A program made the translations under genes and the position numbers. This document shows, in pieces, positions 5,669 to 12,440 of a stretch of DNA of 30,629 nucleotides. Origin of the DNA: a virus; the IMG/VR virus record IMGVR_UViG_3300007538_000113, positions 1-30,629 of that record; one strand, given 5' to 3'. The number at the start of each line of letters is the position of its first letter. The first letter of the stretch is position 1. The notes beneath the pieces are model-generated. The model searched no databases and was not told where the DNA came from. It worked only from the letters and a program-made list of their open reading frames with translations.

Positions 5669-6223
5669 ATGAATCAAGACACATTAAAATTATGTTACTA
5701 CGCTTCCGAATTATATGAATCTAAGAAGCTAAGTTCAAACGATATTTACCAATTATTAACGACTACTAACAGACGTATTGGTGAAGTTACAAAAGCAAGG
5801 CAACTAGTTTCTTATTTTTTGTATAACCATTACAAAATGACTATGGTGCAAATAGCAAAAGAATTTAAATTGCAAAATCATAACTCAATAATTTATCAGA
5901 TTGACAAGGTATTTTACAGCCTTCGTACCGACAAAAGAATGAAATACAGGCATGACTTCATGCTCGATATAATTAATGGCGTACAGCGCACAATAATGCG
6001 CGACAGACCTATTTCAAAAGGTATCTTATCAGAAGATGACAAAGATTTTATAAAAACAAACTTATCAAATGATTTCTCGGTAAGTTATTACGCAGATATT
6101 TTAAACAAAACTAAAGGAGCGGTTAAATTTTATCTTTATAGCTTAAATAAAGAAACGCTAAACGCAACGAGAAAACCTCAAGTAAAATTGTCTAGATTTG
6201 TAATTCAAAAAATCGACTATTAA
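5669..6223 (+). CDS. DnaA domain IV-like DNA-binding protein
   Basis: 184 residues. Residues ~42-95 resemble the C-terminal DNA-binding domain of DnaA: KARQLVSYFLYNHYKMTM, then QIAKEFKLQNHNSIIYQIDK with the N-H-N-S turn at 70-73 (DnaA has D-H-S-T). The first part is helical. Residues ~120-160 hold a second helix-turn-helix-like stretch (VSYYADILNKTKGAVKFYL). There is no AAA+ ATPase, so it cannot act as a full initiator; it may mark the phage origin or mimic DnaA. It lies just upstream of the replication protein and helicase, overlapping nothing and spaced by one base from the next ATG. Confidence 0.65.
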   Translation: MNQDTLKLCYYASELYESKKLSSNDIYQLLTTTNRRIGEVTKARQLVSYFLYNHYKMTMVQIAKEFKLQNHNSIIYQIDKVFYSLRTDKRMKYRHDFMLDIINGVQRTIMRDRPISKGILSEDDKDFIKTNLSNDFSVSYYADILNKTKGAVKFYLYSLNKETLNATRKPQVKLSRFVIQKIDY

Positions 6224-6224
6224 A

Positions 6225-6851
6225 ATGAAATATTTCTTACACGACACCGCAAGTTTTGAAGATGAAAAAATCTCGGAGCTATTTATAAACTTTGGATATG
6301 AAGGTCTTGGATTGTTCTATACTTTGATTGAAAAGATGGCACGTCAAGAAAAGCCTATCAAAACCAACGTCTTAAAACATCAATGCAAAGTTGGTAAAAG
6401 ACTTGAAAAGTGCTGGGATTTTATGGAAGAAATAGACTTGATTTCCTCGAATAATGGGGAAACTTTCAACAAACAATTACTAAACTTTGCACAAAAGTAC
6501 CAGATAAAAAAAGAAAAAAACGCGAAAAGAATTTCACAATGGCGTGAGAAACAAGCAGTTACAGAAAATGTAACGCATTCAGAACGCGCGTGTAACACTC
6601 CTAAAGTAAAGAAAAGTAAAGTAAATATATATATGCCCGATATTGATGAAGTGATTAAGTACTTTTTAGAGAATGGATTTAAAGCAGATGCAGCGAAGAA
6701 CGCTTATAAATATTACAATGAATCTGGCTGGGTCGATAGCAATGGTAAGAAAGTTCTAAACTGGAAACAAAAAATGAGGGGCGTATGGTTTAGAGATGAA
6801 AATAAAATAAACACAAATAATACTTTAAGTTTTAATATACCAGTTAATTAG
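6225..6851 (+). CDS. Lin1244/DUF4373-type replication protein
   Basis: 208 residues. The N-terminus (YFLHDTASFEDEKI, then FGYEGLGLFYTLIEKMA) matches the Lin1244/Lin1753-like (DUF4373) domain found in replisome-organiser proteins of phages and mobile elements. A Lys/Asn-rich linker (~100-138) follows. The C-terminal part (YYNESGW...LNWKQKMRGVW, ~165-193) resembles the DnaD/DnaT-like end that binds DNA or helicase. With a DnaB-like helicase gene next, a role as origin organiser or helicase loader is likely. The linker-coding DNA (6558-6634) is unusually repeat-like and is nearly copied in the 24.9-kb intergenic region, raising the idea of an origin inside the gene. Confidence 0.7.
   Translation: MKYFLHDTASFEDEKISELFINFGYEGLGLFYTLIEKMARQEKPIKTNVLKHQCKVGKRLEKCWDFMEEIDLISSNNGETFNKQLLNFAQKYQIKKEKNAKRISQWREKQAVTENVTHSERACNTPKVKKSKVNIYMPDIDEVIKYFLENGFKADAAKNAYKYYNESGWVDSNGKKVLNWKQKMRGVWFRDENKINTNNTLSFNIPVN
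6558..6634 (+). repeat. iteron-like and AT-rich segment inside the replication gene (copy 1)
   Basis: GTTACA (6558-6563) and TGTAAC (6569-6574) form an inverted repeat, and TGTAAC recurs at 6591-6596, 22 bases on. A run of AAAGTAAAG-type repeats and an ATATATAT stretch follow to 6634. The segment has a near-copy at 24928-25002. The layout of repeats beside an AT-rich tract resembles intragenic origins such as lambda O, but the origin role is inference. Confidence 0.5.
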
Positions 6852-6852
6852 T

Positions 6853-6860
6853 TACATTTG
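6853..6860 (+). promoter_or_regulatory. possible internal promoter for the helicase gene
   Basis: TACATTTG fits the TAnnTTTG -7 consensus and ends 17 bases before the ATG at 6878. No clear -33 element; it could boost helicase expression in the early operon. Confidence 0.45.
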
Positions 6861-6877
6861 ACAAACGACAAACAACA

Positions 6878-7867
6878 ATGATAAAAAACTTAATCCAATT
6901 TGAAAACGAAATCTTAGACTTTCATAAGTCGGGAATACAACGAGGGCAGTACGTTGGCTTTAAATCTTTAGATGCTTTATACACAAAGAAAAAAGGGTCA
7001 ATGACTTTTATTCTTGCATCACCACACTCAGGTAAAACAGAATTTAATCTCGAAATACTTTTAAACCTTTCAATTAAGCACAACGAAAAGCACGTAATAT
7101 TTAGTCCAGAAACAGGAGATTATAAAGACCTAGCGAAAGAACTAATATCTAAATACATTAGAAAACCATTCTTTGCAAGTGACGTTAATGCATGTAGCGA
7201 ATCAGAAATTTACAACGCTATTGCTTTTTTAAGTGATAAGTTTTTTATTGTAGATAACGACGAAAATTCCTTTAGCTTTGATGACATAATAGGTCAAGTT
7301 AAAATCTTAGAAGCTGAAAATCGAATCAAGATTGATAATATTTTGTTTGACCCTTATAATGAAATCAAACACAATATGAGCGAGTTTGGCAGTCGTCAAG
7401 ACTTATATATCGAGGACGCAGTCGGTAAGCTTAGACGTTACGCAAAGAAAGAAGAAAAGCATATTTTTATTTGTATGCATCCTCAAGACCAACAACCGAT
7501 AACCGAAAACGGTGTTACTTATTATCCACCCCCACATCCTAGACAATCCGCTGGTGGTCAATCGTTCTTTCGTAAAGCAATGGCGTTTATAATCTTGTGG
7601 CGACCTCCATTTGGGTTTAATGACAAAGATGGTCAGCCTTATAAAGAAAATGAAACTCATGTGATTATTGCAAAGGCTAAGCCTAAAGGTTCGGCAAAGC
7701 TAGGAATGTGTAAATTATTTTGGGACTGGAAGAAAAATCGCTTTTATGAGGAAATCGAGGGCGCAATTTACTTTGGTCTTGAATACGAAGCGAAAGAAAA
7801 ATTAAATAAAGAACCGGGTAATATATCCGTTTTAAATAGTACATTTGGTAAAGACTTTGATTTTTAA
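6878..7867 (+). CDS. DnaB-like replicative helicase (C-terminal ATPase domain only)
   Basis: 329 residues. It begins close to the RecA-like core: FKSLDALY (28-35), Walker A ASPHSGKT (47-54), SPE with the likely catalytic Glu (E78), and Walker B ILFDPYN (D158), then the helicase-type CMHPQ segment (~200) and a Q-rich/Gly loop (RQSAGGQSF) before a C-terminal beta part (IIAKAKPKGSAKLG). It lacks the DnaB N-terminal domain and any primase, so it resembles truncated phage DnaB/Twinkle-like helicases. Loading probably relies on the preceding DUF4373-type protein, and DNA synthesis on host polymerase and primase, since neither gene is seen. Confidence 0.85.
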   Translation: MIKNLIQFENEILDFHKSGIQRGQYVGFKSLDALYTKKKGSMTFILASPHSGKTEFNLEILLNLSIKHNEKHVIFSPETGDYKDLAKELISKYIRKPFFASDVNACSESEIYNAIAFLSDKFFIVDNDENSFSFDDIIGQVKILEAENRIKIDNILFDPYNEIKHNMSEFGSRQDLYIEDAVGKLRRYAKKEEKHIFICMHPQDQQPITENGVTYYPPPHPRQSAGGQSFFRKAMAFIILWRPPFGFNDKDGQPYKENETHVIIAKAKPKGSAKLGMCKLFWDWKKNRFYEEIEGAIYFGLEYEAKEKLNKEPGNISVLNSTFGKDFDF

Positions 7868-7875
7868 GATATGAA
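7862..7875 (+). repeat. 14-bp direct repeat, left flank of the methyltransferase gene
   Basis: TTTTAAGATATGAA spans the helicase stop and the methyltransferase start. An identical copy lies at 8531-8544 on the other side of the gene, so the methyltransferase gene is bracketed exactly. Confidence 0.6.
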
Positions 7876-8536
7876 AAGCACAAATAAAATACAAATAACA
7901 AATGAGGACAATATGGAGCTAATGGCTCGTTATCCTGATAACTATTTTGATTTGGCTATCGTAGACCCGCCATATGGAATTAATGAGGATGGAGCTAAAA
8001 ACCATTCAAGAGGTAAAGCAACAAAGCCAAAATTATACACTCCTAAAAATTGGGATAAAGAAACACCTAAAAAAGAATATTTTATTGAATTATTAAGAGT
8101 ATCTAAAAATACTATTATTTGGGGCGCAAATCATTTTATTCAAGATATACCAAACTCAAATAGCAGCAGTTGGGTTGTATGGGATAAACAAAATGGGGAT
8201 AATGACTTTGCAGATTGTGAACTTGCTTGGACTAACTTTAAGACAGCAGTTAGAAAATTTGAATTTAGATGGGCTGGAATGTTGCAAGGCAATATGAAAA
8301 ACAAAGAAAATAGAATTCACCCAACTCAAAAACCAGCAGCACTTTACAAATGGCTACTTGACAAATACGCAAAACAAGGGGATAAAATATTAGACACTCA
8401 TTTAGGTTCTGGCAGTATTGCAATAGCCTGTCATGATTATAAATTTGATTTAACAGCTTGTGAATTAGACAAAGAGTATTTTGATTCAGCAATGCAAAGA
8501 ATTAACAATCACATGGCACAAACTAAACTATTTTAA
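7871..8536 (+). CDS. DNA adenine-type methyltransferase
   Basis: 221 residues of the N6-adenine/N4-cytosine methyltransferase family. Catalytic motif DPPYGI is at 32-37, WGANHF at ~84-89, HPTQKP at 150-155 and the AdoMet-binding motif LDTHLGSGS at 174-182. The order (catalytic motif before the AdoMet motif) indicates the beta class. There is no restriction partner beside it, so it is an orphan enzyme that probably shields phage DNA from host restriction. The His-Leu in place of the usual Phe before G-x-G is a minor variant. The gene is flanked by a 14-bp direct repeat that covers its start codon and the next gene's start, which suggests a cassette that was gained by recombination. Confidence 0.88.
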   Translation: MKSTNKIQITNEDNMELMARYPDNYFDLAIVDPPYGINEDGAKNHSRGKATKPKLYTPKNWDKETPKKEYFIELLRVSKNTIIWGANHFIQDIPNSNSSSWVVWDKQNGDNDFADCELAWTNFKTAVRKFEFRWAGMLQGNMKNKENRIHPTQKPAALYKWLLDKYAKQGDKILDTHLGSGSIAIACHDYKFDLTACELDKEYFDSAMQRINNHMAQTKLF

Positions 8537-8544
8537 GATATGAA
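8531..8544 (+). repeat. 14-bp direct repeat, right flank of the methyltransferase gene
   Basis: TTTTAAGATATGAA, identical to 7862-7875. The repeat unit spacing (669 bases) equals the methyltransferase gene plus its three-base spacer, so loss by recombination would leave the operon intact. Confidence 0.6.
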
Positions 8545-8863
8545 TTATAAAGAATTAATAAACGACTTACAAAACAAGCTAAACGCTTACAAGTTCTTCG
8601 ACGACGAAAGGCTAAGCCTTTTAAAGGTAGCTTTAGACTTGCAAATAATCAATAGAGCCTTAACAGATTTGAAAGGTTTTGATAACGAAATCAATCAAGC
8701 TCAAATATATGTCGAACAGGCAATGAATGAATATAGCAAGATGTTTGCAAAGTACGAACTCGCAGCGATTGAATTAGAAACAATGCGAATGCAAATAGGA
8801 ACTTTGCTTTTATATGTAAACGATTTAGAAAAGGAAGTGATTAAATTAAATTCAAGTATATGA
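8540..8863 (+). CDS. coiled-coil protein of unknown function (107 aa)
   Basis: 107 residues, nearly all helical. Leu/Ile heptads run through LINDLQNKLNAYKFF at the start and ELETMRMQIGTLLLYVND near the end. No membrane segment or catalytic motif. It overlaps the next gene by four bases (ATGA at 8860-8863). Function unknown; it may oligomerise or act as an adaptor in replication. Confidence 0.65.
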   Translation: MNYKELINDLQNKLNAYKFFDDERLSLLKVALDLQIINRALTDLKGFDNEINQAQIYVEQAMNEYSKMFAKYELAAIELETMRMQIGTLLLYVNDLEKEVIKLNSSI

Positions 8864-9072
8864 CACCGAAAGAAAAATCAAAAGAGTTATATTGGAAATT
8901 CTATCGTTTTACAGATTCTGAGTTTAATGAATTACACCACAAATATACTAGGGATTGTTCATTAATAGCAGTTGATGAAATATTAGAAAGTCATTATAAA
9001 GTATTTACTGGTGTAAATTCAACAATTTACGAATATTATCAAGAAGTTAAACAAGAAATAGAAAAGTTATGA
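8860..9072 (+). CDS. small conserved phage protein, 'MTPKEKS' type (70 aa)
   Basis: 70 residues: MTPKEKSKELYWKFYRF at the start, CSLIAVDEILESHYKV in the middle and YYQEVKQEIEKL at the end. This N-terminal helix, 'C.LIAVDEI' core and terminal 'YWQEVK.EIE' helix form a layout that recurs in hypothetical proteins of many Bacteroidota phages. No function is known. It overlaps both neighbours by four bases (ATGA), so it is part of the tight early operon. Confidence 0.7.
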   Translation: MTPKEKSKELYWKFYRFTDSEFNELHHKYTRDCSLIAVDEILESHYKVFTGVNSTIYEYYQEVKQEIEKL

Positions 9073-9329
9073 CACCACTCGAAAACTCATTAATATTATC
9101 TTATCTTCATTCTAAGATGTCGATTAAGAATTTAGAAGTCGCAGTACATGAATTATCAGTCTTGAATAATGAAGATGCAGGTAAGTTACAACACAAGTTT
9201 GAAAAGCTAATTAATGCGCACCGTAAAGCTATGGGTACGATGGAGCGTAATATGGTAGATACTGAACTATTTGAAAAAGATTTCGAGGAAGAAATGAATA
9301 ATAACTGGAATGAATTGATAAATAAATAG
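9069..9329 (+). CDS. small early protein, 'TPLEKS'-like start (86 aa)
   Basis: 86 residues, helical, acidic C-terminus (FEKDFEEEMNNNWNELI). The start MTPLENSLILSYL shares its first residues, and 17 of 18 bases, with the 4066 gene, which hints at a shared origin or a shuffled 5' end. No recognised domain. Overlaps the preceding stop (ATGA). Confidence 0.65.
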   Translation: MTPLENSLILSYLHSKMSIKNLEVAVHELSVLNNEDAGKLQHKFEKLINAHRKAMGTMERNMVDTELFEKDFEEEMNNNWNELINK

Positions 9330-9331
9330 TT

Positions 9332-9694
9332 ATGGAATACAACTCGGATTTTAAATATGATTTATTGACTAGCGGACTAATCGGTGAAACATTTATTCAT
9401 AGGTTACTAGAAAACAAGAAAATAGAAGTTAAGAATGAAGAAAAAATCTCTTCAATAACAGGTAATTTTTATATTGAATATGAATGCAGGGGTAAAATGT
9501 CAGGACTTGCTACAAGTGAAGCCGACTTTTATGCGTTTAAACTTTCAGAAGAACGCGCATTTATCATATCTACATTAGAACTAAAACAAAAAATAAAAGA
9601 ACTTGTAAAAAGTGGTAAGGCATTTGCAAACATAAAGGGTGGTGATAGTAATTTATCTACTGGTGTATTAGTTAAAATTAAAGATTTGTTATGA
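9332..9694 (+). CDS. putative PD-(D/E)XK-type nuclease
   Basis: 120 residues. The N-terminal helix has GETFIHRLL with E19; I read E32-V-K34 as the E-x-K catalytic pair, then GNFYIEYE with E49 and CRGKMSGLATSEADFYAF (52-69). The pattern 'E-K ... TGN..IE....GK.SG..T..AD.Y' is one I associate with a phage PD-(D/E)XK-like family with Holliday-junction-resolvase or nicking-type folds. A separate catalytic Asp is not obvious. It overlaps the VRR-NUC gene by four bases, so two small nucleases are co-translated; they may act in recombination or degrade host DNA. Confidence 0.55.
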   Translation: MEYNSDFKYDLLTSGLIGETFIHRLLENKKIEVKNEEKISSITGNFYIEYECRGKMSGLATSEADFYAFKLSEERAFIISTLELKQKIKELVKSGKAFANIKGGDSNLSTGVLVKIKDLL

Positions 9695-10077
9695 AAAACA
9701 AAGAAGATTTAATTCAGTTAAGCGTTATTAATTATTTAAAAATGCAATATCCACAAGTCAGATTTATGGCTAATTATCTTTCAGGTGCAAGGCTTCCGAT
9801 TTATTTAGCGCGTAAAGCAAAGAAGTTAGGTCAAGCAGGGCAAGGGACACCAGACTTATTTATATTTCATAATAACGGTAAGTACTCAATGCTAGTTTTA
9901 GAGTTAAAAGTCGAAAGTCCTTTTAAGCTGAATGGTATGTTGAAAACTAATGAGCATTTAACTAAACAAAAGAATTATCTTGACTACCTAAATAGAGAGG
10001 GTGCTTTCGCTTCGTTTGGCGTTGGTGTAACAAATACAATAGAATTGATTGATAAGTATATGCACAATGAACTATAA
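9691..10077 (+). CDS. VRR-NUC domain nuclease
   Basis: 128 residues matching the VRR-NUC domain. LSGARLPIYLARKAKKLG (~30-47) leads to GQGTPDLFIF (~50-59, catalytic Asp), LVLELKVES (E-x-K, ~70-78), HLTKQKNYLDYL (Gln of the helix) and EGAFASFGVG at the end. Stand-alone VRR-NUC proteins in phages are structure-specific endonucleases. It lies in the replication/recombination part of the early operon, overlapping the upstream nuclease gene by four bases and the downstream sigma-like gene by 11 bases. Confidence 0.85.
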   Translation: MKNKEDLIQLSVINYLKMQYPQVRFMANYLSGARLPIYLARKAKKLGQAGQGTPDLFIFHNNGKYSMLVLELKVESPFKLNGMLKTNEHLTKQKNYLDYLNREGAFASFGVGVTNTIELIDKYMHNEL

Positions 10078-10618
10078 TAGAGTTATAAGCGATTATTACA
10101 CGCAAAAGGATATAATAACATTCTTTAAAAACATCGCTGGTGAATGGTGGGAAGAACTTCGTCAAGATGTATTTTTAACGATTTGCGAGTACGACCAGAC
10201 GAAAATAATTGATATGCACGAAAGAAAGTGCTTAAAATTCTTTATTGTTCGCATAGGATTAAATCAATTCAGGTCTAAAAACTCAAAGTTTTATTATCAG
10301 AATTTCAAGAATCAAAGGATAAGTGATAATATTATTGACGACGAACTGATTGAAAATAGCGACCATATATTATTCGCAAATCATTTGTTTGAATTACAAG
10401 ACGATAACGCTTATGATAAGATAGAAACTAGGATTCAAGCAGTCGAAAAGAGTATATCAGAACTTCGCTTCTTTGAATGTGAAGTCTTAAAGTTATATTT
10501 ACAACTAGGTACGTATAAGAATGTGAGTTTAAAGACTGGCATTCCAATACGAACAATCGCAAACGGAGTAAAGAATGCTATAAATAATGTTAAATTAAAT
10601 GTTAAAGAATATGAATGA
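10067..10618 (+). CDS. sigma-70 family-like RNA polymerase sigma factor
   Basis: I take the ATG at 10067 (183 residues); an in-frame ATG at 10049 lies deeper in the nuclease gene. The N-terminal half has the sigma region 2 look: ELRQDVFLTICEYDQTKI, then KFFIVRIGLNQFRSKNSKFY. The C-terminal ~45 residues look like region 4: ELRFFECEVLKLYLQLGTYKNVSLKTGI with a helix-turn-helix ending RTIANGVKNAINNVK. Proteins of this size and position in Bacteroidota phages are often annotated as sigma factors and could switch host polymerase to late genes. Similarity is by pattern; a plain HTH regulator is the alternative. Confidence 0.6.
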   Translation: MNYNRVISDYYTQKDIITFFKNIAGEWWEELRQDVFLTICEYDQTKIIDMHERKCLKFFIVRIGLNQFRSKNSKFYYQNFKNQRISDNIIDDELIENSDHILFANHLFELQDDNAYDKIETRIQAVEKSISELRFFECEVLKLYLQLGTYKNVSLKTGIPIRTIANGVKNAINNVKLNVKEYE

Positions 10619-10910
10619 ATTATTTCTTATTGTCGGGTCGGCTTGTTTAGGCTTTAGCTTTGCCGAAATTTCAATGATACCGCAATCATTATCACGTTGG
10701 TTGTTTGATAGATTTAATATCGGTAACAAACTAAAGGGTTACGATTTTATTAAGACACCTTTACGATTGAAGCCTTTTGATTGCGGGTATTGCTTGAGCT
10801 TTTGGGTTGGTTTGTTATCAGCTTTATATTTTAACTATATAATTATCACAGCTTTAATGATTGCTTTCGCAGCTAGTATTGTGGCTATATTATTTAAAAA
10901 ATTTATATGA
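10611..10910 (+). CDS. membrane protein with Cys-x-x-Cys motif
   Basis: 99 residues from the ATG at 10611, which overlaps the stop of the previous gene (an ATG at 10599 is further inside it). Hydrophobic segments lie near the N-terminus (LFLIVGSACLGFSFAEI) and near the C-terminus (IIITALMIAFAASIVAILF). Between them is KPFDCGYCLSFWVGLL, with a Cys-x-x-Cys just before an aromatic membrane segment, a layout reminiscent of DUF1360-type membrane proteins. It may act on the host envelope. Overlaps the next gene by four bases. Confidence 0.6.
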   Translation: MNELFLIVGSACLGFSFAEISMIPQSLSRWLFDRFNIGNKLKGYDFIKTPLRLKPFDCGYCLSFWVGLLSALYFNYIIITALMIAFAASIVAILFKKFI

Positions 10911-11263
10911 ACTATCTAACTAAAAAAACACTTGATAAATATAAAGAGCATTGGGTTTCATTACGAGATGCAGGGTTTATCAAGAACTTAAACGAGGTTA
11001 CTATCTTAGAACTTGAAGCTATTTACAAGCAAGAAGTAGACGATAAATTCTTTGTTAATAAATGGTGTATGTCTTGCGTCGCGGAAATGATTCAAAGGAT
11101 ATATCTAAGCGTTAATTACGATAGCTACATTGAACCTATCGAAGCGTTTGCAGAATCAATACAAAGTACTACTAATGTAGAAGCTACGTTTATAAATGAC
11201 TTTAAGCCTGAAGATGTGAATAAGCAAGTGCCTAAAAGGCGTGGGCGTAAATCAAGAAAGTAA
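10907..11263 (+). CDS. hypothetical protein with basic C-terminal tail (118 aa)
   Basis: 118 residues. The helical body has aromatic and acidic residues (YKEHWVSLRDAGFI, WCMSCVAEMIQRIYL), an acidic middle (IEPIEAFAES), and a very basic end (VPKRRGRKSRK) that would suit nucleic-acid binding. No family is recognised. It overlaps the upstream gene by four bases and shares one base with the next start (TAATG at 11261-11265). Confidence 0.6.
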   Translation: MNYLTKKTLDKYKEHWVSLRDAGFIKNLNEVTILELEAIYKQEVDDKFFVNKWCMSCVAEMIQRIYLSVNYDSYIEPIEAFAESIQSTTNVEATFINDFKPEDVNKQVPKRRGRKSRK

Positions 11264-11388
11264 TGCCAGTAATTAAATGTTCAAACGGAAAGTATAAAAT
11301 CGGGCAGGGTGCTTGTATTTACGATACTAAAGAGAAAGCTCAAAAAGCTTGGGAAGCTATTATAATAAAAGAATCAAAAAAGAAATAA
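11263..11388 (+). CDS. 41-residue 'KCSNGKYKIG' mini-domain protein
   Basis: A 41-codon frame from ATG 11263 (overlapping the previous stop) to TAA 11386-11388, whose last base starts the next ATG. The product, KCSNGKYKIGQGACIYDTK followed by a helix (KAQKAWEAII), matches a small motif I know from the ends of larger phage proteins and as single tiny proteins: C-x-N-G-K-(W/Y)-(R/K)-I-G..C.Y......A..A. The two Cys may bind metal or pair. Function unknown. Confidence 0.65.
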   Translation: MPVIKCSNGKYKIGQGACIYDTKEKAQKAWEAIIIKESKKK

Positions 11389-11555
11389 TGTCTAATAAAA
11401 TCGAAATCGAGAAAGAAACGAATCAGAACTTAGATAAGATAATGGTTATGCTTGAAATACTCGCGCAACTAGATGACATTGATTTGCTAGGTAATTCAAT
11501 ACCAATGAAGATAAAGGTTATAAACAAAATAGATACTTTGCTTGATAAGTTATGA
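11388..11555 (+). CDS. small helical protein of unknown function (55 aa)
   Basis: The ATG at 11388 overlaps the preceding stop (TAATG) and is preferred to the in-frame ATG at 11349, which is inside that gene. The product (55 residues) is helical and rich in Leu/Ile (NLDKIMVMLEILAQLDD), with an end that overlaps the ParB-like gene by four bases. No family recognised. Confidence 0.6.
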   Translation: MSNKIEIEKETNQNLDKIMVMLEILAQLDDIDLLGNSIPMKIKVINKIDTLLDKL

Positions 11556-12088
11556 TTGAACTTAAAATATCGGATTTAATCCCAGACGATAAAAATTATA
11601 ACAAAGGTACTGAATTTGGTAATTCATTAATTGAAAAATCATTAAGGAAGTTCGGGGCGGGTCGTTCAATCTTGTTAGATAAAAACAATCGAATCATAGC
11701 AGGTAACAAAACTATTGAAAACGCAAACGCTATTGGCTTAGAAGATATTATTATTGTTGAAACGACAGGCAATCAAATCGTAGCGGTCAAAAGATTAGAT
11801 ATTGATTTGGATTCTAAAATTGGTCGAGAATTAGCCTTTGCAGATAATGCTTCAGCAAAAGCAAATATCGATTGGGACATGGATAATGTCTATGAAGATT
11901 GGACTAAACAGGAAGCTTTAAATTGGGGTGTTAGCGAATCAAAAGAAGATATGCAAACGGTAGAGGAAGCTCAAGAAGAAAACTTCATTAAGATTTCAAT
12001 CGAAACAACGAATAACGCTTTCATTGAAATGAATGAAAAGCTTCAAAACTTGTGTGACGAATACAGTGCGATAATGAAAGTCAAATGA
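11552..12088 (+). CDS. ParB/sulfiredoxin-like (ParB N-terminal) domain protein
   Basis: 178 residues. It opens with ELKISDLIPDDKNYNKG (3-19), then SLIEKSLRKFGAGRSILLDK (~25-44) and NRIIAGNKTIENANAIG (~46-62), the typical ParB N-terminal domain order (IP..N...........F....ILVD..N.IIAGN.......LG). Residues 100-178 are acidic and helical. In phages this domain is usually linked to DNA methyltransferases or terminase regions; here it stands alone just before the HNH and terminase genes. A nuclease/CTPase role or DNA-partition role is not resolved by sequence. Confidence 0.75.
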   Translation: MIELKISDLIPDDKNYNKGTEFGNSLIEKSLRKFGAGRSILLDKNNRIIAGNKTIENANAIGLEDIIIVETTGNQIVAVKRLDIDLDSKIGRELAFADNASAKANIDWDMDNVYEDWTKQEALNWGVSESKEDMQTVEEAQEENFIKISIETTNNAFIEMNEKLQNLCDEYSAIMKVK

Positions 12089-12357
12089 AAAAGCACGTTA
12101 AACTTTATTTATCATTCTTCGGCTACGATACTAGCGACTTCATTTCTTGCGAAGTCTGTGGCAAACAATCGGTAGATATTCACCACCTAGAATGTAGGGG
12201 AATGGGTGGCTCTAAACTTGCAGACCATATCGATAACTTACAAGCTTTGTGCCGAGATTGTCATATCGAGTTTGGAGATAAGAAACAACATAAAGAATAC
12301 TTACAAGACATTCACGACTTATTAATTCAAGAAAGACTATATGGAAAAGGTAATTGA
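12085..12357 (+). CDS. HNH endonuclease
   Basis: 90 residues with a zinc-binding HNH layout: C22-E-V-C25, D31-I-H33-H34, RGMGG (38-42), D50-N51-L52, LC56RDC59H60. This is the classical HNH arrangement with two Cys pairs and the catalytic His. HNH proteins lying just upstream of terminase often help cos-type DNA packaging, so that role is plausible, but it could also be a free-standing nuclease. It overlaps the ParB-like gene by four bases and the small TM peptide gene by 17. Confidence 0.82.
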   Translation: MKKHVKLYLSFFGYDTSDFISCEVCGKQSVDIHHLECRGMGGSKLADHIDNLQALCRDCHIEFGDKKQHKEYLQDIHDLLIQERLYGKGN

Positions 12358-12439
12358 ATTTGTTTTATACGTTTCATTCTTAGGACTAGCAACGTATTTT
12401 TTAGTATTGGGAATTATAGGTATATTTAACTATTTATAA
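12341..12439 (+). CDS. 32-residue single-TM peptide
   Basis: ATG 12341 opens a 33-codon frame ending at 12439, two bases before the next ATG. The product is almost entirely one membrane helix (FVLYVSFLGLATYFLVLGII) with a short charged start (MEKVIE). It overlaps the HNH gene by 17 bases. Tiny TM peptides in this place may act on the envelope, but no function can be assigned. Confidence 0.5.
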   Translation: MEKVIEFVLYVSFLGLATYFLVLGIIGIFNYL

Positions 12440-12440
12440 T

